Positions 1-8,055 of a DNA stretch of 8,244 nucleotides are shown here, one piece after another. Location of the stretch: assembly GCA_947037995.1 (NCBI GenBank), contig CAMQUV010000036.1:1-8244 (forward strand), read 5' to 3'. Made by a program: the position numbers and the translations under genes. The first letter of the stretch is position 1, and every line of letters begins with the position of its first letter. This DNA is from an uncultured Rikenellaceae bacterium (GTDB taxonomy: Bacteria; Bacteroidota; Bacteroidia; Bacteroidales; Rikenellaceae). Below the pieces are notes generated by a model. That model was not told where the DNA came from and ran no database searches. It was given only the letters and a program-made list of their open reading frames with translations.

Positions 1-285
1 GAGGAATATCAGTGGCGGATAGACTCCCTTGAGGACTCCGAAATAGAGATAATTAAGGACCGAGCCATCTTCATAAACACCAATTTGGTATCCAGGTACG
101 AATGGGATATTTCCCACAAGTATCCCGAATCCAATCGGTACAAGTAGCATTGGTTCGAATTTTTTGGCTATACCTAAGTATATAAAAAACAGTCCAATAA
201 CAATCATCGCAAAATGTCCCCAGGTTGCATTAGCAAATCCAGTGAAGCTGAAAAATGTTTGTAAGTTTTCGATTATAAAATCCAT
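1..285 (-). CDS. mmdB: Sodium-pumping methylmalonyl-CoA decarboxylase beta subunit (OadB/MmdB family), N-terminal part
   Basis: This is the membrane subunit of a biotin-dependent Na+-translocating decarboxylase. In this family it decarboxylates carboxybiotin on the carrier protein and couples that to Na+ export across the inner membrane. The ATG is at 285..283 and the frame stays open for 95 codons to the window edge, so only about the first quarter of a protein usually near 400 aa is seen. The start MDFIIENLQTFFSFTGF is followed by a hydrophobic helix at about residues 25-41 and a second hydrophobic, Gly-rich stretch at 45-60. The end reads GVLKGVYPPLIFL, matching the 'YPPLIFLG' region of OadB proteins. 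It lies 53 bp after the biotin carrier gene on the same strand, as last visible gene of the operon. The substrate is inferred from the neighbouring epimerase and mmdA; by its own sequence it could equally belong to an oxaloacetate or glutaconyl-CoA decarboxylase. Confidence 0.93.
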   Translation of the reverse strand, partial: MDFIIENLQTFFSFTGFANATWGHFAMIVIGLFFIYLGIAKKFEPMLLVPIGFGILVGNIPFVPGYQIGVYEDGSVLNYLYFGVLKGVYPPLIFL

Positions 286-338
286 TTCGTATATAAATTT
301 AGGTTCTATTTTCAGTAAATAGGGTTAATCTATGATAA

Positions 339-779
339 TTATTGTAGTGTAACAAGTGCAGCTCCCTCAAGAACAGAGTCTCCAGTTTGAACGTGAACTT
401 TAGTTACAACGCCGTCTTTATCAGCGTCAATATTATTTTCCATTTTCATAGCTTCGAGCAATAGTAGTCTGTCACCAGCTTTAACTGTATCACCTTCTTT
501 GACGTTAATCGAAAGGATAGTTCCAGGAAGTGGCGAAGAGATAACTCTTCCCGCAGCGTTAGCAGGTGCCGGAGCTGCAGCAGTCGTAGCAGCAACAGGT
601 GCAGCCGAAGGAGTGATTGTTTTTGTTACTTTGTTAGCAGCAGATTTCTTAGCAGTAACGTTCTGGTGTTCTACTTGAAATTCGGTACCATTAACTGTAA
701 CAGTAGCCGATGAATCTTCAGCATTATGAACTGAAACAGCGTATTGATTGCCGTTGATATTGATAGTATAATCTTTCAT
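339..779 (-). CDS. mmdC: Biotin carboxyl carrier protein of the decarboxylase complex (MmdC-like)
   Basis: A 146-aa biotin carrier that shuttles the carboxyl group from the carboxyltransferase (MmdA) to the membrane beta subunit. Three parts are visible: an N-terminal beta-rich segment (residues 1-40, MKDYTININGNQYAV), an Ala/Pro/Thr-rich flexible linker (about 55-77), and a C-terminal biotinyl domain (about 78-146). The domain has the biotinylation motif EAMKMEN at 109-115, so Lys112 is the expected biotin site, 34 residues before the C-terminus as is usual in this family. The upstream segment SSPLPGTILSINVKEGDTVKAGD is the typical hammerhead half. It sits 31 bp after the OadG-like gene and 53 bp before mmdB, all on one strand, which fits a gamma-type carrier dedicated to this complex rather than the acetyl-CoA carboxylase AccB. 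The start lies in A/T-rich DNA without a clear Shine-Dalgarno sequence. Confidence 0.93.
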   Translation of the reverse strand: MKDYTININGNQYAVSVHNAEDSSATVTVNGTEFQVEHQNVTAKKSAANKVTKTITPSAAPVAATTAAAPAPANAAGRVISSPLPGTILSINVKEGDTVKAGDRLLLLEAMKMENNIDADKDGVVTKVHVQTGDSVLEGAALVTLQ

Positions 780-810
780 ATTATTATGTTTAAGAAATTA
801 TGTTTTTAAA

Positions 811-1731
811 TTATTGTCTAGGAATTTTTGTGAGCGTATGAATTTTCGAGCTCCAAGGAGAGTAGAGTTTCGCGACTCTATTAATCGTGATAATTTCCGA
901 TTCAGTATCGTGTTTTTCAGTATAATAGAGGTTGAGTGCCATTGCAATGGCCGCAACTTGTTCGCCCGAAAGGTCCGAATTCTCGCCTTTAAGAATATTC
1001 GCAGCAAGGGCTGACGCAGAAGTTTTAGGTTTATCTTTTTTGCGTGCGTGAGCTTGCATACCTAATCCTGTGAATTTAAACAAGATAAACAGCACAGCAA
1101 GTGCAACAAAGACAACAGCCATAGCAACAACGGCCATACTGATACCAGTAGGGTCTTCGGTTCTGAAAATTTCGTCTTTAGAAACTTTTTCGTCCATATT
1201 ATTGCTTTGTAGGGGTGTAATACCCTTAAGCTCAACGAATTGAGTAGTTTTGCTATCTGCATCAACTTCGAGGAGTCCGATTGACACGTCAGCACGTTGT
1301 GCCGAAGGGTCATAAGATACCGAGTCGATGATTCTGTTCCCCGATTGGTCTGTCAGCATAATAGTAGCCGATTTGTGTTGGGGGTTAGACGACATTTCGA
1401 AGTTAGTGTGGAACGTACCTTTGTTAGTACTTCCCGACGCGTAAAACATAATATATCCCTGTGGAGCGATAGCCGTACGGCTATCACTTTTAGGAATAAG
1501 ATATTTAGTAGTATCACCGTTACAGATGTAGGTGAGTTGTGACCCCGCAAGGTTCGCAGAGGTATATCCACTATTGAAGAGCTCAATCCAAGGTGTGTGG
1601 TTTGAGTGGTCGTCAGTAGTGCTCGATACATTTTTCACAAGAAGCTCATTGATTTTGACATCATTAAGACCTTGCGCAAAACATATACTCACCGCAAAAA
1701 TTGCAACGACAATTGAAAATGTTTTTTTCAT
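811..1731 (-). CDS. OadG-family decarboxylase gamma/delta subunit with N-terminal signal peptide and lamin-tail domain
   Basis: A 306-aa membrane protein in the position of the small OadG/MmdD subunit, which in known complexes anchors and assembles the soluble carboxyltransferase with the membrane beta subunit. Residues 1-19 look like a signal peptide (MKKTF, hydrophobic core, FAQ). Residues about 22-177 resemble a lamin-tail domain: INELLVKN, PWIELFNSG, IAPQGYIMFYAS, HTNFEMS, a segment like 'GNxIDSVSY', and a closing ITPLQSNN like the usual 'TPGxxN'. One transmembrane helix follows (about 198-220), then a basic cytoplasmic stretch (ARKKDKPK, 229-236) and a conserved-looking tail (EQVAAIAMALNLYY, 257-270; RVAKLYSPWSSKI, 285-297) resembling the ends of Bacteroidales OadG proteins. 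Classical OadG and MmdD are only about 80-120 aa, so the extra length is the N-terminal domain, which topology places in the periplasm. It lies 39 bp after mmdA. Membership of the complex rests on position and the helix plus tail. Confidence 0.85.
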   Translation of the reverse strand: MKKTFSIVVAIFAVSICFAQGLNDVKINELLVKNVSSTTDDHSNHTPWIELFNSGYTSANLAGSQLTYICNGDTTKYLIPKSDSRTAIAPQGYIMFYASGSTNKGTFHTNFEMSSNPQHKSATIMLTDQSGNRIIDSVSYDPSAQRADVSIGLLEVDADSKTTQFVELKGITPLQSNNMDEKVSKDEIFRTEDPTGISMAVVAMAVVFVALAVLFILFKFTGLGMQAHARKKDKPKTSASALAANILKGENSDLSGEQVAAIAMALNLYYTEKHDTESEIITINRVAKLYSPWSSKIHTLTKIPRQ

Positions 1732-1770
1732 TATTTTTTAATTATATTATAATAATAGTATCTCTATATA

Positions 1771-3333
1771 TTAAAGAGGAATGTTAGAGTGTTTTTTGGC
1801 TGGGTTAAACTCTTTCTTGTTAGCAAGAGATTGTAGCGCACGAATAACTCTAAATCTAGTGTTGCGAGGCTCGATAACATCATCGATATAACCGAATTTA
1901 GCAGCCACATAAGGGTTAGAGAATTTATCTTCGTACTCAGCAATTTTCTCAGCAACGATTTTAGCTTTAGCTTCTGGAGTTTCCGCCGCAGCGATATCTC
2001 TAGCCGAAAGAACTTCAACAGCACCACTAGCACCCATAACCGCAATTTCAGCAGCAGGCCACGCGTAGTTAATGTCACCACGAAGGTGTTTAGAAGACAT
2101 AACGATATATGCTCCACCATAGGCTTTTCTGAGTGTAATAGTCACTTTAGGGACAGTCGCCTCAGCGTAAGCAAATAGAAGTTTTGCACCGTGTACAATA
2201 ACGCCACCATACTCTTGCGCTGTGCCAGGAAGGAATCCAGGAACGTCTACAAGTGTAACGACAGGGATGTTAAAGGCGTCGCAGAATCTGATGAATCTTG
2301 CCGCTTTTCTCGATGCGTTGATGTCAAGTACTCCTGCCATATATTTAGGCTGCGAAGCAACTATACCAACACTTTGTCCGTTGAAACGAGCAAATCCGGT
2401 GATAATGTTTTTAGCCCATTGAGATTGTGACTCAAGGAACTCACCGTTATCAACAATAGTTGAAATAACTGTGTACATATCATACGGTTTGTTCGGATTG
2501 TCAGGGATGATTTCATTAAGCGAATCTTCGATTCTGTTAATATCATCTTGACACGGCATAAGAGGCGCGTCTTCAAGGTTATTTTGAGGTATGTATCCGA
2601 TAAGTTGACGGATAAGAGTCATACATTCATCTTCCGTTTCAACGCCAAAGTGAGCAACGCCACTTTTAGTAGTATGAACCGAAGCACCACCAAGTTGTTC
2701 TTGAGTAACATCTTCACCAGTAACTGTTTTCACAACTTTTGGTCCAGTAAGGAACATATAAGAGGTATCTTTTCTCATAATTGTGAAGTCAGTAAGTGCA
2801 GGCGAGTAAACTGCTCCACCGGCGCAAGGCCCTAGGATAGCAGAGATTTGAGGAATTACTCCACTTGACATAACGTTTCTTTGGAAAATTTCACCGTAAC
2901 CCGCAAGCGCGCTAATACCCTCTTGGATACGTGCACCACCCGAGTCATTAAGACCGATGCAAGGCGCACCAGCTCTCATAGCCATATCCATAACTTTGCA
3001 GATTTTCTCAGCAACAGTTTTAGAAAGCGACCCAGCCGAGACAGTAAAGTCTTGAGCGAATACATATATAAGTCTTCCGTCGATAGTTCCGTAACCAGTA
3101 ACAACACCGTCACCAAATGTGTGCGATTTGTCCATACCGAAGTCGGTACATCTATGTACAACGAACATATCGAACTCTTCGAACGAGCCGTCGTCGAGTA
3201 GCATATCAATTCTTTCGCGCGCCGTAAGTTTTCCTTTTTGGTGTTGCGCATCAATACGTTTTTGGCCTCCACCCAAGCGTGCTAGCTCGCGGCGTTCAAT
3301 AAGGTCTTTAATTTTTTCTTTATTAGTAGACAT
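1771..3333 (-). CDS. mmdA: Methylmalonyl-CoA decarboxylase alpha subunit (biotin-dependent carboxyltransferase)
   Basis: A 520-aa acyl-CoA carboxyltransferase that transfers the carboxyl group of (S)-methylmalonyl-CoA to biotin on the carrier protein and releases propionyl-CoA. Length and ends fit the MmdA/PccB family: the N-terminus has the [17 protein letters not shown] signature (35-51) and the protein ends in KKHSNIPL. Both crotonase-like halves are intact. The N half has SGGARIQEG (131-139) and [13 protein letters not shown] (168-180). The C half has [15 protein letters not shown] (363-377), RKAYGGAYI (402-410) and [10 protein letters not shown] (433-442), the glycine-rich segments that form the CoA and biotin oxyanion holes in the family. 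By itself the sequence could be the beta subunit of propionyl-CoA carboxylase. The OadG-like, carrier and OadB genes directly downstream, and the lack of a biotin carboxylase gene here, favour the Na+-pumping decarboxylase. It starts 51 bp after mce in A/T-rich DNA. Confidence 0.95.
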   Translation of the reverse strand: MSTNKEKIKDLIERRELARLGGGQKRIDAQHQKGKLTARERIDMLLDDGSFEEFDMFVVHRCTDFGMDKSHTFGDGVVTGYGTIDGRLIYVFAQDFTVSAGSLSKTVAEKICKVMDMAMRAGAPCIGLNDSGGARIQEGISALAGYGEIFQRNVMSSGVIPQISAILGPCAGGAVYSPALTDFTIMRKDTSYMFLTGPKVVKTVTGEDVTQEQLGGASVHTTKSGVAHFGVETEDECMTLIRQLIGYIPQNNLEDAPLMPCQDDINRIEDSLNEIIPDNPNKPYDMYTVISTIVDNGEFLESQSQWAKNIITGFARFNGQSVGIVASQPKYMAGVLDINASRKAARFIRFCDAFNIPVVTLVDVPGFLPGTAQEYGGVIVHGAKLLFAYAEATVPKVTITLRKAYGGAYIVMSSKHLRGDINYAWPAAEIAVMGASGAVEVLSARDIAAAETPEAKAKIVAEKIAEYEDKFSNPYVAAKFGYIDDVIEPRNTRFRVIRALQSLANKKEFNPAKKHSNIPL

Positions 3334-3384
3334 TTTAATTTATATATTTTATGTATTAATATAGTTTGTTTATTTTGAGTACGA

Positions 3385-3786
3385 TTATAGCTCGCAAAGT
3401 TCTGTAAGAACACCACCAGTAGATTTAGGGTGAAGGAACGCAATGTTCAGACCTTCTGCACCTTTACGAGGTGTTTTGTCAATAAGTTGGATTCCCATTT
3501 CAGCCGCTTCGTCAAGGTTTTGTTGTAGTCCTTTTGCCGCAAAAGCAATGTGGTGTACGCCTTCTCCTTTTTTCTCAAGGAATTTAGCAACTGGGCTATC
3601 TTCAGCAGTAGCCTCTAGTAGTTCAATTTTAGTAGCACCTATTTTAAAGAATGCCGTTCTAACTTTTTGCTCTGTAACTTCTTCGATGTTGTAACATTTT
3701 GTGTTAAGAAGTTTTTCCCATTGAGGAATCGCAATTTCGAGTGATTTTACAGCAATTCCGAGGTGTTCGATGTGAGTAAGTTCCAT
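3385..3786 (-). CDS. mce: Methylmalonyl-CoA epimerase
   Basis: A 133-aa member of the vicinal oxygen chelate (glyoxalase-like) superfamily that interconverts (R)- and (S)-methylmalonyl-CoA. This joins methylmalonyl-CoA mutase, which makes the R form from succinyl-CoA, to the decarboxylase, which uses the S form. Two VOC repeats are visible: HIEHLGIAV (5-13) with KIELLEAT (53-60), and GEGVHHIAFA (75-84) with GGVLTELCEL at the C-terminus. Compared with the known bacterial epimerase, the likely metal ligands are His8, Glu55, one of His78/His79, and Glu129. The segment SPVAKFLEKKGEGVHHIAF is typical of the family, and the length is normal. It is the first gene of the operon, following a leader of about 100 nt, with mmdA 51 bp downstream. 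The mutase genes are not in this window. Confidence 0.95.
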   Translation of the reverse strand: MELTHIEHLGIAVKSLEIAIPQWEKLLNTKCYNIEEVTEQKVRTAFFKIGATKIELLEATAEDSPVAKFLEKKGEGVHHIAFAAKGLQQNLDEAAEMGIQLIDKTPRKGAEGLNIAFLHPKSTGGVLTELCEL

Positions 3787-3838
3787 TGGTTTTAGGTTTT
3801 TTATTTAGGATAATTTATTTAATTAAATGTATTGTCTA

Positions 3839-3871
3839 TCATAGTTTTTCAGTTGCGGCGCCCGCGCACAT
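3839..3871 (-). promoter_or_regulatory. Possible leader mini-ORF in the 5' leader of the decarboxylase operon
   Basis: Between the predicted promoter and mce, an ATG at 3871..3869 opens a 10-codon frame (MCAGAATEKL) ending in TGA at 3841..3839. It coincides with a block of very high G+C (about 3853-3867) in a leader that is otherwise strongly A/T-rich. The block can form a short hairpin (GCGG/CCGC, or TGCG paired with CGCA). This could be a leader peptide linked to attenuation, a structured leader element, or part of a dispersed repeat. The reading frame and composition are seen directly; any regulatory role is inference. Confidence 0.25.
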
Positions 3872-3895
3872 AGCTCTGATTCGGGTATATCTATA

Positions 3896-3924
3896 CAAAG
3901 GTAGCAAAAAAATATAATTCCAAA
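3896..3924 (-). promoter_or_regulatory. Predicted Bacteroidetes-type promoter of the mce-mmd operon
   Basis: On the minus strand, TACCTTTG (3903..3896) matches the Bacteroidetes -7 consensus TAnnTTTG exactly. A TTTG (3924..3921) lies 17 bp upstream and can serve as the -33 element, though this is slightly shorter than the usual spacing of about 19-21 bp. The site lies in a T-rich stretch just after the tilS gene and its candidate terminator. Transcription would start near 3888-3890, giving a leader of about 100 nt before mce. Confidence 0.6.
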
Positions 3925-3935
3925 ATAAAAAGACC

Positions 3936-3969
3936 AAAAAATGATGCCCCAAAGCAAGTATATCATCAT
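3936..3969 (-). terminator. Weak candidate intrinsic terminator after valS-tilS
   Basis: Reading the minus strand, ATGATG (3969..3964) can pair with CATCAT (3946..3941) around a 17-nt loop that contains a short TGC/GCA complement. A run of six T (3941..3936, including the last base of the stem) follows directly. It lies 74 bp after the tilS stop and just before the predicted promoter of the next operon, the expected place for a terminator. The stem is short, with only two G-C pairs, so it may be weak or not functional. Confidence 0.35.
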
Positions 3970-4042
3970 AGAAATCACACTCTACCCCACTGATAAATTT
4001 TATCGCAAATTTTCACGGCTTATCTACACACCCAAAATTATA

Positions 4043-5374
4043 CTACTGAATCACCGTAATCATAGCCACTCGAACTGTTGCCGAACTAACCGCAAATCGC
4101 GCAGATGTACGAAGCCCAACCAGCCATAACACCACCCCACTCCTATCCACCACCACATTTTGAACCCGCTTTTGCTCTAACGAAATCTTCGCATCGACCA
4201 AAATATCACTGATATTCTTGCTGCCACGCATACCGAAAGGCTCCATCCTATCACCATTCTCCCACAATCGTAACCGAAGCCCCCCAAACTCACCACTTTG
4301 CTCCTCCCGCAATTCCGCCGCATCGCAAATCTTGTCGGCATCAAAATATGCCCTAAAAACATTGTTTTCAGCCTTCTCCAAAACCGCTTTATAGCATTTT
4401 TCTGGCTCATAAGCCATCGTTTCGACAGTCATCTCAGCTGCAACACCCGAATTAGGTTCCCCTATATCACTAATTACTAGTTGGTTACGGTCAATTATAA
4501 TTTGTTTAGTATTCGAGTAAAATTGAGCGCCAGAGTGTTTCAGTTGCGCCGAACGCAAAATTTGCTTTGCCTGCGAGCGATTAAAGCCCATAGGTTCCAC
4601 AAATTTATACAAAAGATATTCACCCATTGGCTCTGTTAACGCCCTGGTTAGGCTAAAATTCTCAAGCTGTTTGTGCAACATATCTTGCTGGAATTTCAAA
4701 TCTTCACGCAGGTTCTCGAAATTTTGCTGGGCATTCTTATAAAAAGCACCCGACATCTCACGCAACTGTGGCACAACGTGGTGCCTAAGTTTGTTGCGCA
4801 AATATTTATCCTCATTATTCGAGCTATCATTAAGGAAAGGCACGTTTGCACTATTGGCATATTCGAGCACTTCAAAACGAGAGCAACTCATCATTGGTCG
4901 AATCACACGTCCGTTGCGCGGAGTGATAGATGCAAACCCTTTGAGCGAAGCCCCTCTGAGCGAGTTGATTAGCTGTGTTTCGATACAATCATCGAGGTTG
5001 TGAGCAATTGCAATTTTGGTATACCCAAATTCATTGCAAAGTTTTTCAAAAAAGTCATATCTCAACTCTCGACAAGCAATCTGAGTCGAAAGCCCGGTTG
5101 AAGCACAATATTGCGGCGTATCAAATTTGACATTATGGCATTTGATATTTAGACTTTTGCAATATTGAATTACGAGGTTTGTTTCGCTATCTGCTTCTCC
5201 CGCTCGGAGCGAGAAGTTGCAATGCGCCACAGCCACATTAGGATAAATGTGGTGCAGCGCATTGAGCATAACCATCGAGTCAACACCCGCACTAACCCCC
5301 ACCAAGATTTGTTCATCCTGACCATCAACGAGGTTGTACAGAGCAGTAAACTCTATGATTTTATTTATTAGCAC
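4043..5374 (-). CDS. tilS: tRNA(Ile)-lysidine synthetase
   Basis: A 443-aa PP-loop ATPase that converts C34 of the CAU anticodon of minor tRNA-Ile to lysidine, so that it reads AUA and is charged with isoleucine. The N-terminal catalytic domain has the PP-loop [10 protein letters not shown] (25-34), HCNFSLR (51-57), [13 protein letters not shown] (97-109), the HNLDD motif (125-129) with [11 protein letters not shown], and the RNKLRH segment (193-198). The C-terminal TilS domain carries [20 protein letters not shown] (371-390) and [10 protein letters not shown] (420-429). Length is normal for the long form. The PP-loop is usually SGGxDS, but here the second residue is Ala (SAGVDS, 28-33). The start is a GTG at 5374..5372 inside the end of valS; it gives the expected short N-terminus before the PP-loop, and no in-frame ATG lies closer. 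The 7-nt overlap suggests translational coupling to valS. Confidence 0.95.
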   Translation of the reverse strand: MLINKIIEFTALYNLVDGQDEQILVGVSAGVDSMVMLNALHHIYPNVAVAHCNFSLRAGEADSETNLVIQYCKSLNIKCHNVKFDTPQYCASTGLSTQIACRELRYDFFEKLCNEFGYTKIAIAHNLDDCIETQLINSLRGASLKGFASITPRNGRVIRPMMSCSRFEVLEYANSANVPFLNDSSNNEDKYLRNKLRHHVVPQLREMSGAFYKNAQQNFENLREDLKFQQDMLHKQLENFSLTRALTEPMGEYLLYKFVEPMGFNRSQAKQILRSAQLKHSGAQFYSNTKQIIIDRNQLVISDIGEPNSGVAAEMTVETMAYEPEKCYKAVLEKAENNVFRAYFDADKICDAAELREEQSGEFGGLRLRLWENGDRMEPFGMRGSKNISDILVDAKISLEQKRVQNVVVDRSGVVLWLVGLRTSARFAVSSATVRVAMITVIQ

Positions 5375-7986
5375 AGTGCTTTGAGCTGTTGTTTAATGGC
5401 ATTAATTTTCGCCGTAGCGTCCGCCAGTTTCTGTTTTTCGAGCTCTACTACTTTCTCAGGTGCCGAGGCAACAAAGCGTTCGTTCGAGAGTTTTTTCTCA
5501 ACGTTCACCATAAAGCCTTCATTATATTTCAGCTCTTTTTCGAGTCTAGCCTTCTCGGCCACAGGGTCGATAGCCCCTTCGAGCGGCACGAAAAATTCAG
5601 TTGTTTTGACGATAAACGATTGCGCTCCTTCGGGTTTAATGTTAGTCTCAATTATATTCACATTTGAGAGTTTCACGATAGCCGAATTAAATTCACTGTG
5701 GTAGTTAGTATCCGCCACAACGTGGAGTTCGAGTTGTTCTTTTGGCGAGATGTTTTTCTGCGCACGTATGCTACGCACCGCTGTAACAACCTCAAGCGCA
5801 AGGGCCATATGTTCGATGATTTCGTCCGAATATTTGCCCTCAGCTTCAAAGAGTGAGACCATAATGCTCTGGTCATCAGTACGTTCCTTGATAAAGTGGT
5901 ATATCTCCTCGGTAATAAACGGCATATATGGATGCAGTTGTTGCAGGAGTGTTTGATAGAACTCTATCGTTTTATTATAGGTATTTTGGTCGATAGGCTC
6001 GCCATAAGCAGGTTTAATCAGTTCGAGATACGATGCCGAGAAATCGTCCCAAAAGAGTCGATAAAGTTTCATCAGCGCATCCGAGATTCTGAACGCTTTA
6101 AAGTCCACATTAATTTGAGCAATCGTTTTATTGAGTAGATTTTCGAACCACACGGTAGCGGTTTTCGCCACTTGAGGCTGCTCTATCTCTTTGACCTCCC
6201 ACATTTTGATAAGTCTAAACGTATTCCAGATTTTGTTACCAAAATTACGTCCTTGTTCAATCAGCGATTCGTCCCAAATAATATCATTACCAGCAGTCGA
6301 GCAAAGCATCATCGCGACCCTCATTGAATCGGCGCCATACTTGGCAATTAGGTCTAGTGGGTCGGGCGAGTTGCCCAGCGATTTGCTCATTTTACGTCTC
6401 TGCGCATCACGCACAGTGCCCGTAAAGAATACGTTAGAGAATGGTTTTTCGTTTTTGTACTCAAATCCTGTCATAATCATTCTTGCCACCCAAAAGAACA
6501 TAATATCCGGTGCTGTCACAAGGTCTGCAGTAGGGTAATAGTATTGAATGTCTTGATTATCAGGCTTATTCACTCCGTCAAACACAGAGATAGGCCATAT
6601 CCACGACGAGAACCACGTGTCGAGCACATCAGGGTCTTGTCGTAAATCATCCATCGTGAGTTTAGGATTTTTCGCTTGCGCCTTAGCCAGCGCCTCTTGC
6701 GGAGTTGCCGCAACCACATATCCCCCCTCAGGAAGATAGTATGCAGGGATTTGCTGTCCCCACCAAAGTTGACGCGAAACACACCAATCCTTGATGTTTT
6801 CCATCCAATATTTATACGTATTTTTATACTTCGCAGGGTGGAATTTCACCTCATCATCCATCACAACATCGAGCGCAGGTTTTGCCAACCCCTCCATCGA
6901 CAAGAACCACTGCATCGAAAGTTTAGGTTCAATCACGGCTCCCGACCTCTCCGAGGTACCCACTTTGTTAGTATAATCCTCCACTTTCTCGAGCAGACCA
7001 GCCTCTTCTAGGTCTTTAACAATCTGTTTTCTCACCTCAAATCTGTCCATCCCCACATATAGCCCAGCTCTAGTACTCAACGTACCATTATCCTCAAAAA
7101 TATCGATTGACGGCAAGTTATATTTCTCCCCAAGCATATAGTCATTAACATCGTGTGCAGGCGTCACTTTCAAACAGCCCGTACCGAACTCAATATCCAC
7201 ATAATCATCCTCAATAACAGGTATAGCTCTCCCAACAAGCGGAACGATTACATTTTTGCCTTTCAGGTGGCTATTTTTCTCATCATTAGGGTTGATACAC
7301 ATAGCCGTATCGCCCATAATAGTCTCGGGTCTTGTCGTAGCAACAACAGCATACGCTTTATCATTGCCCTCAATTTTGTATCTTAGGTAGTATAGTTTAC
7401 CTTGTTGTTCTTGGAATATCACCTCTTCGTCCGAAAGGGCCGTAAGCGCCTTCGGGTCCCAGTTCACCATACGAACACCTCTATAAACTAGGCCTTTTTG
7501 GTGAAGGTCGACAAACGTTTTGATAACGCTCTCACTCATATCGTCATCCATAGTAAATTTGGTACGTTCCCAGTCGCAGCTGGCACCAAGTTTTTTGAGT
7601 TGTTCGAGTATAATACCCCCGTGTTTATCGGTCCATTGCCACGCGTGTTTGAGGAACTCTTGGCGTGTAAGGTCTGCTTTTTTGATTCCTTCGGCAGCAA
7701 GTTTCTGCACTACTTTAGACTCCGTTGCAATCGAGGCGTGGTCTGTCCCCGGCACCCAACAGGCGTTTTTACCCATCATACGAGCACGTCTAACCAACAC
7801 ATCTTGGATAGTGTTGTTCAACATATGTCCCATATGCAATACTCCCGTCACATTGGGCGGAGGGATAACAATAGTGTATGGTTCGCGGTGGTCGGGTGTA
7901 CTATGAAAATAACCTTTGGCCATCCAGTGAGCATACCAACGGTCTTCGCAGGTTGAGGGGTCGTATTTAGCAGGGATTTCTTGCAT
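5368..7986 (-). CDS. valS: Valyl-tRNA synthetase
   Basis: An 872-aa class I aminoacyl-tRNA synthetase that charges tRNA-Val, with a normal length for the bacterial enzyme. The Rossmann catalytic core has the HIGH-type motif HMGH (51-54) inside [15 protein letters not shown], followed by [10 protein letters not shown] (80-89). The CP1 editing domain, which removes threonine mischarged to tRNA-Val, spans about 190-345 with [12 protein letters not shown] (217-228) and [15 protein letters not shown] (268-282). The core resumes at [17 protein letters not shown] (401-417) and [13 protein letters not shown] (453-465), and the KMSKS loop is exact at 532-536. An anticodon-binding helical domain follows (about 600-750), then a charged C-terminal coiled coil (about 803-871, [16 protein letters not shown]), typical of ValRS. 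The ATG at 7986 follows A/T-rich DNA with no Shine-Dalgarno sequence. It is the first gene of a pair with tilS, behind its own predicted promoter. Confidence 0.98.
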   Translation of the reverse strand: MQEIPAKYDPSTCEDRWYAHWMAKGYFHSTPDHREPYTIVIPPPNVTGVLHMGHMLNNTIQDVLVRRARMMGKNACWVPGTDHASIATESKVVQKLAAEGIKKADLTRQEFLKHAWQWTDKHGGIILEQLKKLGASCDWERTKFTMDDDMSESVIKTFVDLHQKGLVYRGVRMVNWDPKALTALSDEEVIFQEQQGKLYYLRYKIEGNDKAYAVVATTRPETIMGDTAMCINPNDEKNSHLKGKNVIVPLVGRAIPVIEDDYVDIEFGTGCLKVTPAHDVNDYMLGEKYNLPSIDIFEDNGTLSTRAGLYVGMDRFEVRKQIVKDLEEAGLLEKVEDYTNKVGTSERSGAVIEPKLSMQWFLSMEGLAKPALDVVMDDEVKFHPAKYKNTYKYWMENIKDWCVSRQLWWGQQIPAYYLPEGGYVVAATPQEALAKAQAKNPKLTMDDLRQDPDVLDTWFSSWIWPISVFDGVNKPDNQDIQYYYPTADLVTAPDIMFFWVARMIMTGFEYKNEKPFSNVFFTGTVRDAQRRKMSKSLGNSPDPLDLIAKYGADSMRVAMMLCSTAGNDIIWDESLIEQGRNFGNKIWNTFRLIKMWEVKEIEQPQVAKTATVWFENLLNKTIAQINVDFKAFRISDALMKLYRLFWDDFSASYLELIKPAYGEPIDQNTYNKTIEFYQTLLQQLHPYMPFITEEIYHFIKERTDDQSIMVSLFEAEGKYSDEIIEHMALALEVVTAVRSIRAQKNISPKEQLELHVVADTNYHSEFNSAIVKLSNVNIIETNIKPEGAQSFIVKTTEFFVPLEGAIDPVAEKARLEKELKYNEGFMVNVEKKLSNERFVASAPEKVVELEKQKLADATAKINAIKQQLKALC

Positions 7987-8023
7987 TATAGTTTGTGTAG
8001 ATATGTGATTTGAAATAATGAGG

Positions 8024-8055
8024 CAAAGATAAGAAAAAAGGAGCTAAAATGAAAA
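8024..8055 (-). promoter_or_regulatory. Predicted promoter of valS-tilS
   Basis: On the minus strand, TATCTTTG (8031..8024) matches the Bacteroidetes -7 element TAnnTTTG exactly. A T-rich GTTTTC (TTTTC at 8055..8051) lies 19 bp upstream in place of a TTTG -33 box, so the -33 match is imperfect. Transcription would start near 8017, giving a leader of about 30 nt before the valS ATG. This is too short for an elaborate riboswitch. The rest of the 173-bp gap between the TatD gene and valS holds no gene or clear terminator that I can support. Confidence 0.6.

Noticed and set aside
1771..3333. Propionyl-CoA carboxylase beta subunit as an alternative identity for mmdA.
   Set aside because: The families are close in sequence, but the OadG-like, biotin carrier and OadB genes downstream and the absence of a biotin carboxylase gene favour the decarboxylase.
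3992..4004. Perfect 13-nt inverted repeat GATAAATTTTATC after tilS.
   Set aside because: It is A/T-rich with a one-base centre and no T-run behind it. Such palindromes are expected by chance in DNA of this composition; an operator cannot be excluded but is not supported.
7498..7956. Long plus-strand open frame (152 codons) and others opposite valS, mmdA and tilS.
   Set aside because: They lie wholly antisense to well-supported genes, show no family features, and are frame shadows of the real coding strand.
7987..8030. T-box or other amino-acid-sensing leader upstream of valS.
   Set aside because: The predicted leader is only about 30 nt, with no specifier or antiterminator structure, and T-boxes are not a feature of Bacteroidota.
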